Positions 14,210 through 24,659 of a DNA stretch of 64,000 nt are shown here, in pieces. The stretch comes from Paracentrotus lividus. Lineage: Eukaryota; Echinodermata; Echinoidea; Camarodonta; Echinidae. The stretch covers positions 899,405 through 963,404 of the forward strand of contig CALNVZ010003435.1 in NCBI GenBank assembly GCA_940671915.1, in the 5' to 3' direction. The position numbers and the translations under genes are program-made. The notes beneath the pieces were generated by a model. The model was given only the letters and a program-made list of their open reading frames with translations, had not been told where the DNA came from and made no database searches. The first letter of the stretch is position 1; the number at the start of each line of letters is the position of its first letter.

Positions 14210-14381
14210 TTCAGGGGCCGCGGAGCGTTTTGGAAAGTTGATGGGCTGAGCCGAAAGTGGGGGCTGAACAGGCTAAAATTCACAAATTTATGGCCATTTT
14301 TGCGTTTTGTACACGTTTGCTAAAAAAAAATGGGGGCTGAAGCCCCCTGCCCCTCATCCCCCAGGCTCCGCGGCCCCTGAA
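14210..14381. mobile_element. 172-bp MITE-like element with 17-bp terminal inverted repeats
   Basis: It begins ttcaggggccgcggagc and ends gctccgcggcccctgaa, an exact reverse complement. The interior has a GC-rich hairpin (gggggctgaagccccc). It is far more GC-rich than the surrounding intron. No ORF and no clear target-site duplication. Confidence 0.75.
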
Positions 14382-14389
14382 TTTGGCTG

Positions 14390-14765
14390 ATATTGGTCTA
14401 AACCCGCTTTAACTAATGCCCGTTTGGTCTAATCCCACATAGACCAATTCCGTTTCGTCTACAAGCAGTTCTTCGAATTATCATTTGGTTTAATTACCAC
14501 TTGGCCTATTTACCATTTTGTCTTGTTTCCATTTCGTCTAATGTCCACTTGGTCTAACACCAGGTAGTCGATTCAGGTATTCAAACTGGTAATATACCAA
14601 CTATTCATTTGGAAATTAAACGAATTGGCAATTAGATCAAGTATTGTACACCAAGGGAAAATTAGACCAGATCGTTAGTAGACCGAATGGGTTTAGCCCA
14701 TGTAGCATTAGACAATCAGTGAATCGGACCAACTGCGGTTAGACCAAATGGATATACAAACCAAT
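14390..14765. repeat. Foldback-type repeat built from GGTCTAA units
   Basis: The left half carries many ttggtctaa units in one orientation and the right half carries ttagaccaa units in the other, so the sequence folds on itself. The units sit at intervals of roughly 15-20 bases. The right half, read in reverse complement, matches 62378-62545 at the other end of the window (shared order: ggtctaa, cagttggtcc, attgtctaat, acatgggctaaaccca). Confidence 0.75.
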
Positions 14766-14935
14766 TTATTTTATACCTGACTGCTAAGGAAACGCTTAAT
14801 ATTATATCGACTTTTTGTTTAGTTATTTAAGGGTACGAAAAGGGGACCTTCGGTTTTAAGTCCTCTCCTAGGGACTTGGCATTGGGGATTGATACCTCAC
14901 CAAAGGGCACAACTCATCAACTTGGTTTTGAACCA

Positions 14936-15110
14936 GAAGTGTTGTAGTCTAGTGGTCGTATCACTTGACTGGGGATACAAAGGTCGTGGGATCGATTCCC
15001 AGAACCGGCACTTATGTCCTTGGACAAGGCATTATATCTATATTTGCTTCACTCCACCCAGGTGACACAAAGCATGGCATAGAGTCCAATCAATGGGATA
15101 ATAGAATAGG
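14936..15110 (+). mobile_element. tRNA-derived SINE fragment
   Basis: The head has box-A-like tagtctagtggtcg and box-B-like gtgggatcgattccc at tRNA spacing. It is followed by a tail with ccttggacaaggcatt and cccaggtgacacaaagc, a layout seen in SINE2-type elements. No poly-A or microsatellite tail is evident and the 3' end is unclear. Confidence 0.6.
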
Positions 15111-16157
15111 GAATAATATATAATTATGTTTCCCTCCCCCCCCCTCCATCGAACTACGAGTTCACGCACAGGTTTTTTACTATTCGATGGCGCGGGGGGG
15201 GGGGGGCACATGCCCCTCATTGGTTTATGCTTCTACGCCACTGCGTTGGCGATGATCGGACGAGCGGACCTTGTAAAGATGAACCGTCTAATCATATCTG
15301 AACGACACCATGGAATACATCGGGCGCAGGTACATCATATTGCAATTTAGAAGCGACCTTCCATCGTTAGCTCGTGACCTTTAGAAGGCTTATCAATTAT
15401 TATGATCCCTGGTTATTTTCGGCCCCCACGATCAGCAAACAGCAAAAACACGATGTTCCTCGATGTATCAATGACCTGACAGATATTATTCTCAAACGCC
15501 TATTTATTCTTGGGTTCCAAGTTCATGTCTTTACTAATTTAAAGTCAATGTCTTTGGGTGGTACCTATAAAGCTGTTTAAATATAAGATGAATGCTATCA
15601 ATTTTCTTTAATCAATCATGGAATTAAATAACAAATAGAAATCCAATGTTTTATTTGATATGATAATTAATAACTAATTACGGTACTTATTCTTATCGTT
15701 TGTACTTTGATTAAAAATAGTTTAATTTATTTACATTATAAACGTTAATCTTCTCAACCTATGATATAGATTTCCATATAATATATAGACTTAATCAATG
15801 TTCCGGCGCAGATCCAGTGGGCCCAACCTCCAACCAAATGGTTACAAAAATAGTGTCCCGAATCGGGTATTTTAGGCATTTGACCCCCCCCCCCCCATCG
15901 GTTAAAAAAGTTTACCTTTTTTTTAAAGGGTGAATTATTGATGAATGACTGAATAACACCTACGCTGATGACTGTTATTTGATCCCCCTCCCCTGCTTGG
16001 CTGGCGTGAGGTGAAAAATTGGACTGTAACATAAAAAAACAACAAAATTTGAGTATACACACAAATCTAACTTTACAATTCTACGATAATTAATGTGTGT
16101 CTCTTTTTAAGTTCCATTTTTATTTTTTCTATTTTTATTTTCTTTTTTAATTTTCAG

Positions 16158-16238
16158 ATTCCATATACTGGAGCTAGCATGAATCCCGCCAGGTCGTTTG
16201 GTCCCGCTCTTGTTGCAAATAACTGGGTGGATCATTGG
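16158..16238 (+). CDS. Aquaporin exon 2, residues 207-233
   Basis: An 81-base exon between TTTTCAG and GTGAGT, phase 0 on both sides. It encodes the second pore-lining half-helix: the NPA box at residues 215-217 in the context [14 protein letters not shown], with the invariant arginine at 218 that completes the selectivity filter. Ala212 occupies the AQP1 Cys189 position, so the classical mercury-sensitive cysteine is absent there. The exon joins exons 1 and 3 without shift, which together with the family match makes the gene model secure. Confidence 0.93.
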
Positions 16239-17196
16239 GTGAGTCTACCGAAGATTATTTCAAATCATTAATTTTAAAAATCATTATTATAAAAGAATCA
16301 AGTAACATATGCTTATGTATTCTCTTTATTGAACAATAAAAAGTGAATTATATCTACATGTATTTAAAAAAATGGGGGGGGGGGTAGAAATTCTTAGGAA
16401 ATCAGGAAAATCAGAGAAGGCCTTTAGCATTGTGTAATTGCACATAGGCTTTAAAAAAAAAATCAGGTTCTGCATTTTTCTTTTGTTACTTGATTATAAA
16501 AGTATTTTTATATGATTTTTTTTTTGTATATTCAATGCATCTTGCATCTACAGTCTGTGTCAAATAAAATGGTACAAGTGGAAAACATTTTTTTATAGTA
16601 TGAAGTTTAATAACAGCCTGCTATTGTTTGGTATTTTCATAAAGCAGGAAGATCAGACTTTCACCTGCAATTTTTTCCATCACATTTGGTGTTGCAATTT
16701 TTGAAATATGACTATTTTTCTGCAATCAAGAAAAATCCATTTTTCGCACGCCGTCCCATGCCTTTGTGTGTGGGTTTCGCATAATGGCCATAAAGTGCTC
16801 CTTTTCGATTTGTTCCTCGTTGCACAAAATTCAGCATAACTTTTGTTTTACGAGAGCAAAATTATGCAGAACAAAGCGCATCAGCAAGAAAAATCTTTAG
16901 GCTTTATTTTGGTACCACAAACACACATTATCTGAAAATATTTTACACCTAAATAATTTTTTTTCCGACTGTACCATTTTTTTTTGACACAGACTCTACA
17001 TGGACAAAATATTACTTTTTTTTCTTGCTTGCCTTACAAAGCAACACGTGCCACGTTAGAAACTACTTGAATCAACTAAGGACTCTGATGCTTAATACTC
17101 GTATATAAAAATATTATGCCTACATAATCATTATTATTTTAGGTTTATATTTCGATGTGTTCCAATGTACTTTCTCTTTATCTGTCATCCCTTCAG
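16239..17196 (+). other. Aquaporin intron 2 (958 bp)
   Basis: It starts GTGAGT and ends CTTCAG. It contains a G run near 16373-16384 and is nearly half filled by the mariner-like MITE at 16551-16996. Confidence 0.85.
16551..16996. mobile_element. 446-bp mariner-like MITE in intron 2
   Basis: The terminal inverted repeats are about 25 bases: cagtctgtgtcaaataaaat on the left and the complement of this at the right end (ttttttttgacacagact). Both ends are flanked by TA (16549-16550 and 16997-16998), the target duplication of Tc1/mariner elements. No transposase is encoded. Confidence 0.75.
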
Positions 17197-17400
17197 GTAT
17201 ACTGGGTGTCCCCCATCATGGCTGGTGTTTTCGCGGCTTCCATTTACAAATTCCTCTTTACCGAAAAGGCCGCCATTTTGAAGCTCCCGTCGTGCTGCTG
17301 TTGCATATCGGAATCGAAAAGCCGCGATCGCCGCAGCAGACGACGGAGCAGCAGTAATCGCGATACCGAGCAACAATTAGCCGCTGAGGCCTCGATCTAA
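17197..17400 (+). CDS. Aquaporin exon 3, residues 234-300 and stop
   Basis: Terminal coding exon after CTTCAG, ending in TAA (17398-17400). It encodes helix 6 (VYWVSPIMAGVFAASIYKFL) and a cytosolic C-tail. The tail has four consecutive cysteines (266-269) right after the membrane exit, candidates for palmitoylation, then an Arg/Ser-rich run (about 273-288) with several possible basophilic kinase sites. The total of 300 residues is normal for the family. The C-terminus has no PDZ-type ending that I recognise. I did not find an obvious polyadenylation signal directly downstream. Confidence 0.92.
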   Translation, partial: VYWVSPIMAGVFAASIYKFLFTEKAAILKLPSCCCCISESKSRDRRSRRRSSSNRDTEQQLAAEASI

Positions 17401-17720
17401 AAAGGATGGTTAGAGTTTGTTGTTTCAAAGCTTCGATTAAAAAAAAATATGAAATTTTGTTCATTAAGCCGAAATTGAAATAGGCCTAAGGTTCATTTAT
17501 CAGAAAAATAGATCAGGTTCGTTAATCCTACAATGAAAAATGGTTCGCTAATCAGAAGTGTGCGTCCCAGAGTAAAGTAAACCCAAATTCAAGTCATCTA
17601 CGGCTCAAAATGAATAACACTTGTGACCTTTAATTTCATTCATATTAAAGATCAATCCATATTCTGTCCAGTGATTCTAGAGTTATGCCAGAGCTGTCAA
17701 GGATGACAGAACACTTAGGG

Positions 17721-17996
17721 TGGTATATCTCACTTCGCGGAAACTGCTTTGAAACTACTTTGAGACGGTTTTGAAACTATTTGGAGGCGGTTTTGAAACT
17801 TGTCGCGGAGACGTCTCCGCGACGTTTCATGAGTCGCGAAAACTATTTTGAGACAGTTCTTTGAAACTGCTTTGGTACATTTTTTGAAAGTTGTCTCGCA
17901 GACGTCTCAGAGACGTCTCCGCAACGGAATAAAGTATTGGAGACGTCTCTAATACTTTTTATCCGTCGCGAAAATTCTCCGCGAAGTGAGATACCA
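17721..17996. mobile_element. MITE-like element rich in GACGTCTC palindromes
   Basis: The ends are inverted: ggtatatctcacttcgcgg on the left (from 17722), ccgcgaagtgagatacca on the right. The interior repeats tttgaaac and gagacgtctc palindromes in several small hairpins (for example cgcggagacgtctccgcg). No ORF. Confidence 0.75.
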
Positions 17997-18001
17997 GTCC
18001 C

Positions 18002-18230
18002 TAATGCTACAGTCACACAGACACTTGCGTATAGTTACGTCCGGTTGCGTCCAAAAATTATTTTCTTTTCTGCGGATCCCCACGGATGCCTACCCGTCAT
18101 ATTCAGCAGTAGAAATATTGATAATTTCATTCATTTCATTTCATTTCATTGGGGATCCGCAGAAAAGAAAATAATTTTTGGACGCAACCGGACGTAACTA
18201 TAGGTAAGTGTCTGTGTGACTGTAGCATTA
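18002..18230. mobile_element. Palindromic MITE family A, copy 1
   Basis: A nearly perfect hairpin: starts taatgctacagtcacacaga, ends with its complement (tctgtgtgactgtagcatta). The arms are about 95 bases and contain a ggatccccacggatgcc / ggggatcc core. The loop is short and rich in tttcatttcat. Family name unknown. Confidence 0.9.
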
Positions 18231-18331
18231 AGCTTATGAAAAAACTCTTTGTACCAAGTTTGAGAAGAGCTAACACGTGGTTTCCTGACCTTCATTGATT
18301 GATGTAAGCCTTCCTGAGTCCATTCACAAAC

Positions 18332-18567
18332 TAATGCTACAGTCACACAGACACTTACGTATAGATACGTTTGTGTTGTTTTAATCTTATTTCTTTTTCT
18401 ATTCTATCATTTCTTATGTATTTCTTTGCTTTACTGGATGAACAAAATTATCAATATTTCCACTGCTGACTATGACGGGTAGGCATCCGTGGGGATCCGT
18501 AGAAAAGAAAATCATTTTGGACGCAACGGGACGTAACTCAACGTAAGTGTCTGTGTGACTGTAGCAT
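18332..18567. mobile_element. Palindromic MITE family A, copy 2
   Basis: Same termini as copy 1 (taatgctacagtcacacaga / ctgtgtgactgtagca). The left arm has diverged after cgtatagatacgt, so pairing in the middle is weaker. It abuts copy 3 directly: the last base or bases of one are the first of the next. Confidence 0.88.
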
Positions 18568-18805
18568 AATGCTACAGTCACACAGACACTTACGTATAGT
18601 TACGTCCCGTTGCGTCCAAAAATGATTTTCTTTTCTGCGGATCCCCACGGATGCCTTCCCGTCATAGTCAGAAGTGGAAATAAGGATAATTTCGTTCATT
18701 CAGTAAAACAAAGAAATACATAAGAAATAATAGAGCAGAAAAGAAAATAATTTTTGAACGCAACCGGACGTAACTCAACGTAAGTGTCTGTGTGACTGTA
18801 GCATA
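18567..18805. mobile_element. Palindromic MITE family A, copy 3
   Basis: Same termini again. It lies head-to-tail with copy 2 with no spacer, so the junction reads gtagcataatgctac. Confidence 0.88.
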
Positions 18806-19214
18806 AAGGATTTTCTTGGAATATTGAAATGTATGGGTTTTTAAATGAAAACTTGGTACAATAATGGGCCCAGATTAGGGAAATTTTCACCCTTCATGTT
18901 TTAGGGTGTATAAATGTACTTAAGTCGTATCGAAGTCTTGGATTGAAGAATACTCTGAAAAATAAATCTTATTTGTCACTTTCTACATGTTCTATTTGGC
19001 TGTCAGGGTTTGTTTATTATATTCAATTGAACATATGAGAAAAACAAGTATAACAGAGCAATACAAATATTTCTAGTCAAAGCATAAAGTGTAAATAGCA
19101 AAAATATGTTTTTTATTAATTAAGGGTGACAAACAAACAAATTTGTCATAATACTTATTGACGATGTACGTTTCTAAATTATTGTACGGAAACATAGATT
19201 AACTGGTTCTAGGA
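18806..19214. other. Non-coding, nothing recognised
   Basis: AT-rich stretch without ORFs, inverted repeats or tandem arrays that I can see. Confidence 0.5.
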
Positions 19215-21528
19215 AAACTACCCCCTGGAAAATTACTTCATAAAAATACCCCCCCCCCCACGCGACGAATTAACCCTTAACTCTACCCTAACCCTAACCA
19301 CACTGAACCTAAAGGGTAAGATCCGACTAGCTTTAAAGCTAGTCTCGTAGTGATGCCCAGACTGACTAACTTTAAAGCTAGTCGGTCACGACGGACTAGT
19401 TTTCCTTCAACACAACCGCGGTTATTACGGACTAGCTTTAAAACTCGTCCGTCTCTACGGACTAGCTTGAAAGCTAGTCCGCGTCAAGTTAGTCGTCAAG
19501 ACGGACTAGTTTAATGCTCGTCGTCACGACGGACTAATTTTAAAGGCTCGTCGTCGTGACCGACTAGTTTGACGGACTAGCCTAAAAGCTAGTCGTAGTG
19601 ATGCCCAGACTGACGAGCTTTTGAGCAGGACTAGCTTTACAGCTAGTCGGTCATGGTGTAAAAGCTAGTCCGTCGCGCTTTTCTGCCGCGATGTTCTTGC
19701 TGCTGTTCTTGACAGACTAGCATGACGGACGAGGTTAATATGGCTTCACCACTGGTCAGAGAGTCAAATCTGAAATATTAGAATACATTATAAAATATGA
19801 TTAAAAACTGCATTTTGTCACAAGAATTTGGAGCAAAAAATATAAAAATATAAAAATAAAAATAAATAAATAAACATTTTATTATGAATGATATAAATCA
19901 GAAGACAGGAAATAATACAGGAGGACAATTAGTAACATTATGGCAACTAACAAAATAATGGTGGCACGGGGCCCAGGAGTCGCCGCCATGGCTTTGCATC
20001 ATCATGACTTTTGTTGTAGGCCTACCCTGCTTTCCTTTTCGGCGTATACACTTGTCCTTGAGAGCCACTTCAGAATCCAAAGTCGCCCTACTAATCCAAA
20101 TTCTTTTCTTTCAGATACAAGATAAATCTAAAGAAAAGTGGCGCCTCATATTTATTATTAGAATTAAACTTCAATTTTCATACTTAATGTTGATTGTTAC
20201 TATCGTTGTAATAACACAATTTAAATTGATTTGGCAAGACATAATTTTTCGCGTTGTGATCTATAGCATTAAATCTATGTAAAAAAAATAACGCTATCTC
20301 GTGGAACTGAAACATAAAGGAATTAAAAAACAGAGTACGTACACACTTCATGTCACAGGAAGGAGATCGCCTTATAACCAAAATCTTAAGCTTTACGGGG
20401 TTATATCCAGTGTGCGCCTTATACAGTTTGCTCATTAAATGGAATTCACATAAGATAATGCAACCTAAATACATGTAATAGTGATGTCCTTTTCGCAATG
20501 CGCCATCGCTCTATTCCAATCAATTGTACACTTTCTATTCACTGCTGTTGCTAAGCCAGCAATCTATAAGAATTAGACGGTTCATGGGTTCTATAGTAAC
20601 GAAGTATTCAATCTAGCCTGTATTAAAGGCGCGGTCCACTGGCTCTTTAGGAATGATTGGCCGTATGAATTGCGGATTGTTTGTTTTGTTTTTGTTTTTC
20701 GGTTGCGGATAAACGAAATTTGTATACGCAACTCATGCGCAATTAATCCTCAAGTCAGTGGGACCAGGCCTTAAAGAAATGGGAACAATATTCTACCCTA
20801 ATCGTGAATGTAGGTTTTATTTATGTTTATTCGGCTATCGTACATGCTCTCTCAGATTGTCAAGCAACATACAACCTTTAGTTGAGAACACGTTGATTGT
20901 ATCAACTTCTATTCACTGTGTTGCTAAGGCCGGGAATATCACCAGCATCTGTAAGGAAATACCGGGTTCTTGAGTTCCTTATACGTAACACAGGTATTCA
21001 ATTAACCTGAGAATGGAGCAACAAATTTTGAAATCTACCGGTTCTCGTGAATTGCATACCTTGTCATGATAGATGTTATGTCTCGCTAAGCTTTCAGATT
21101 GTCAGCGAAAACACCTTTGTTTCAGAACTGTATCAACTTGATTATGCTCGGAAACACGACATAAATAGAGAAGGTACATTGAAACAGACATTGCAACTAT
21201 TTGTATCAAAGCTAGTCACCGTCATTCTAATGCGGTGAACTGGTCCCTACCCCCCTACTTTTTTTGACCTAGTCGGTCACGTCGATGGACTAGCATCAAG
21301 CTTGACGGACGAGCTTTAAAGCTCGTCCGTCAAGTTGAGAGCATGTAGATTCAGCTTAGTATGCTAGTCCTCTTGAGACTAACATGGCAGACTAGCTTTA
21401 AAACTAGTCCGTCTTGACCGACTAGCTTTAAAGCTAGTCGGTCCATTGACGGACGAGGTTAGGTTTTCAGTGCAGGCCTATTTCTGAGGGTAGTTGTCCT
21501 GGGGTAATTGTTCAGGGGGTAGTTGTCA
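19215..21528. mobile_element. TU-like foldback element with 'gactag' arms
   Basis: The outer ends are inverted: aaactaccccctgg near 19215 and ccagg/caggggg-tagttgt near 21500-21528. Inside them are long arms made of short tandem palindromic units (gactagctttaaagctagtc and gacggacgagc), 19320-19735 on the left and 21268-21460 on the right. The loop of about 1.5 kb has no recognisable gene. Sea-urchin TU transposons are known to have long inverted arms built from short tandem repeats; the layout fits, but membership is inference. Confidence 0.65.
19736..21267. other. Loop of the foldback element; no gene recognised
   Basis: About 1.5 kb without a convincing coding region. A small inverted pair near 20625-20780 (aaggcgcggtccactgg and the complement of ccaggccttaaag) may be a nested fragment. 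If the foldback element ever carried a transposase, it is not visible here. Confidence 0.5.
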
Positions 21529-23350
21529 TGATACGAAATTAACCATTGCTTTGTTTTAAGAATGTGGAAACTCACAACTCTTTCATTTAAATGATCGTGA
21601 CCAAGTGGTTCATTCTTGTCGAGAAAGTTTTGTGCACAACCTCTTTAATCATTTTTTTTTTACATAAATGTATCATTATGAAAATCAAACCATATAATAA
21701 AATTATTATGCGGCTCTTTTTCAATCCGTTAATATTGTATTTACGTGAAAAGGGGATGGGCAATAACTTAAAGTGGGTTAACTACATGCTTTATTGATAA
21801 TAGTGAAGTTATGTAAATTATGAATGGTCAGAATCGTATTAGATGATAATAAGAGGTGCAAGATTGAAGTTTATACATTTCAAAAATATTTAATGAAAAT
21901 ATTATAAAGTCGATACTAAATTCGCTGTTACTCTTGTTTTTATAAATAAGAATACAAGGTATTTTTTTTTTTAAAGCCACAAAAATAATTCTAGATATCG
22001 TTATTGAATAAAACCATATAATTGCTGATGAATAATTGAATGGCGAATCATTCAAATTAGGACCCAACAACACTGAATATATTTAGTATGATAAAAATTG
22101 ATTGTGAAAAAAAAAAATCGAAACGAAAAAAAAAATTCTGACTCTCATTTCATGGTGAATAATAGAAAATGGAAAATTTATTTTATTTTCTTCATTTTGA
22201 TGTTAATAGTAATTATAAAAGTAACATGTTGCCTATTCTAATTATAATATTATTGTTTTGGTATAAAAAGAATTTAAGCTTGGACCTATATGTACCGGTC
22301 CGGTTGGTATCATGATGTTTTTGTGGTTTAGTGAAAGTTTGATTAAAATAGTTTCTATATGTACATGATGTATACATGTATATATAAATATTATATAATT
22401 TATGTAATATGTAAATAGTCATTAATGTACTAAATGCATCCGAGTTACTTTTTGTAAAAAGATGCCCTCCATATTATACAGATTTCAGTATGCAATAAGT
22501 AAATATATTATGTCCATTTTTCAGAGTACAAATTAGGCACAAATCGTGATTATCTGATTATAGAAGATTTTTTTACCTCTATGAAATAGTGTTATTGTAT
22601 ACTTTACATTGATGTATAGCAGTCCATTCTAGAATATGCATATTAAAAAGGAAATATATATTATATTTTACGAAATAAGTCTGAATGAGTCTATGTTTCA
22701 ACCGTTTCCACTGATTTTACCTTGTGCTAAGGGCTCTGATTTTCTTTAAATCAGACATTACTTTACACAAACATGACATGCGCAAAATCAAATGTTACGA
22801 TCTACACCAATGAAATGGTTAAAAAAAGAAAGAAAAAAAAAAAAAAGAGCTCTATAGGTGTTAGAAACATGATGAGAAAAAAAATGCGACGACACCATTC
22901 TTTTAAGTGCGGGCCCCTCTGAGAATTGCAAATTACGCCTCAACAAACAGACGACCACCTCCGGTCTGAAGGTGGGAAAATTTATCGCCTTTTTTAGAAA
23001 ATGCTGTGTGCCGAGTCTCCCTTTTCCTGCTCGAGTGTCGATGCGACGCGTGATGTCGACATGGGATCTTTTCTGCCACTGTTTGCTCAGCTCGAGGGCC
23101 AGGGATGTGCATCGTCTGCAAATATGTTCGTCGAGATCGTATAGTCGGGACCGACATCAGACGAGCACGTTAATGCTGATCTGTGTCGCCCTATTATTGC
23201 AGACACTAGGCTGGGATAGAGTGTATTATGCAGGGGGCCTAACTCTAGGTTCGAAGGGAAAGAAGTGATAGGCCTACTTTAGCTTGAGTTTTGAATAAAA
23301 TTCGCGTAGGTCTAATGTTAAACGTTAAACACAATTTTCATAACACACAC
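21529..23350. other. AT-rich non-coding stretch; one GC-richer island
   Basis: No exon recognised. From about 22905 to 23215 base composition rises (several CG dinucleotides, for example gatgcgacgcgtgatgtcga) against an AT-rich background. It could be an undetected exon or a repeat fragment; I cannot assign it. Confidence 0.45.
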
Positions 23351-23351
23351 C

Positions 23352-23529
23352 TCTGATGATGATCATCATGATCATGATGATGACGATGATGTTGATAGAT
23401 GATGATGATAATGGTTATGATGATGATGAGGGTGATGATGATGATGACGATGATGGTGATGATGATGACAATGATGATGATGACAATGATGATGATGACA
23501 ATGATGATGATGTTGATAAATGATGATAG

Positions 23530-23573
<44 letters not shown>

Positions 23574-23606
23574 TTGATAACTGATGATGATGATGATGAT
23601 GATGAA
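23352..23606. repeat. (GAT)n trinucleotide microsatellite, interrupted
   Basis: Mostly gat repeats with gac, gtt and ggt interruptions. Frames across it give Asp, Met or His/Ser/Ile homopolymers and should not be annotated as proteins. Confidence 0.95.
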
Positions 23607-24659
23607 AAGGCACTCGAGCTTGAACAAAAGCAATATAGACAGCAATCAAGCATGACATCACTATCTAAAATGAAACACATCATCACTTATAGAAAGCTAG
23701 GAATCACGATATTTTATGAAAGTCAAGAATGATTGAACTCCCCTTTTCAATGGCGCATCCAGGATTTGAACCAGGGGGCACTGCCCGAAAATTTGACGAT
23801 TAAAACGTTTACAGTCAATAAACTGTTTTCGAATCATATTATGGGTCCCAGTGGCGGATGCAGTAATTACATGTACATGCCAGGCGCGGATCCAGGAAAC
23901 CGCAACCCCGTCCCCCACCCACAGCTGTCCCCCTGCTCCATCCAAAAAATGATGAAGTGGCGGAAAATAAAAAGCGAGGAAAAAATAGCGAGCGGTGCGC
24001 ATCTGACCCCGAAACCTTTACCCCTATTGGGACTGCGATCACTACGTGTGCGCGGTGGACTCCGATACGGCGAGGGGAGTCAGCCTTCGTGTTTTTATAA
24101 TTTCTCTACGAGTGGCGGTTCCAATTTTTTCAGCACGCATTTACCCTCAGAGCGACTTGGATAGAGACCACTATTGTGTATATCCTCCTTTTCCCGCCAT
24201 ACAAATCCTTCTATTCGGGGGCGTTACGGGTAGGTAAGGAAAGACACTTTACACCTTTACGTGCGGTTCCGCCGACTCCCTTTCGATTTTATGTGTACAC
24301 CGGAACCATTTTCCAGTAGTTATGCTTTAAATGTAAGGGGAGCCGGGAAACGCGAGAATGTGCATCGTCGATTTTCCCGGCGTTGTTTTTCTCAACCCGG
24401 TGGCCGTGAGAAAACCCGTGGAGTCACCAAAGGGCACCGCCAGGGGGTTCTGCCGGTAGCCGTACGGGTTTCTGCCTGTAGCCGAGCGGGCTCCGCCGCC
24501 GTGTTCTTTCAGTGAGTCCTCCAAATAAAATATTGACAGGTCTCTGCAATACGGTTCCCGTGCGACTTTCTGCGGCCCCCGCCAGGCCCCTAAAAGGTTC
24601 CTGAAGAGACTACGAGAAGGTTTGAGCTAGTCTATAGGGTCAGATCTCAAACTCTGTCC
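23607..24659. other. Repeat-derived non-coding stretch
   Basis: Fragments such as ccaggcgcggatccagg and cccagtggcggatgcag are typical ends of decayed DNA transposons. The part from about 24330 to 24530 is GC-rich with imperfect ggtagccgtacgggtttctg-type repeats. No exon is recognised. Confidence 0.5.

Larger units (their letters stand above)
5330..16157 (+). other. Aquaporin intron 1 (about 10.8 kb)
   Basis: It starts GTGAGT and ends TTTTCAG; both neighbouring exons are in phase 0. The intron is mostly AT-rich single-copy DNA plus the repeats listed separately: a palindrome at its 5' end, A-rich and T-rich tracts, a (TC)n array, a (TA)n array, a MITE, a GGTCTAA-type inverted repeat and a SINE fragment. 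I found no additional exon and no recognisable gene on the opposite strand. A motif ttaaaggagaattccaccct near 12677 resembles ends of common MITEs, but no partner end was found. Confidence 0.85.

Noticed and set aside
23338-23732. Long Asp-, Met-, His- and Ser-rich frames on both strands
   Set aside because: All are translations of the (GAT)n microsatellite in different frames.
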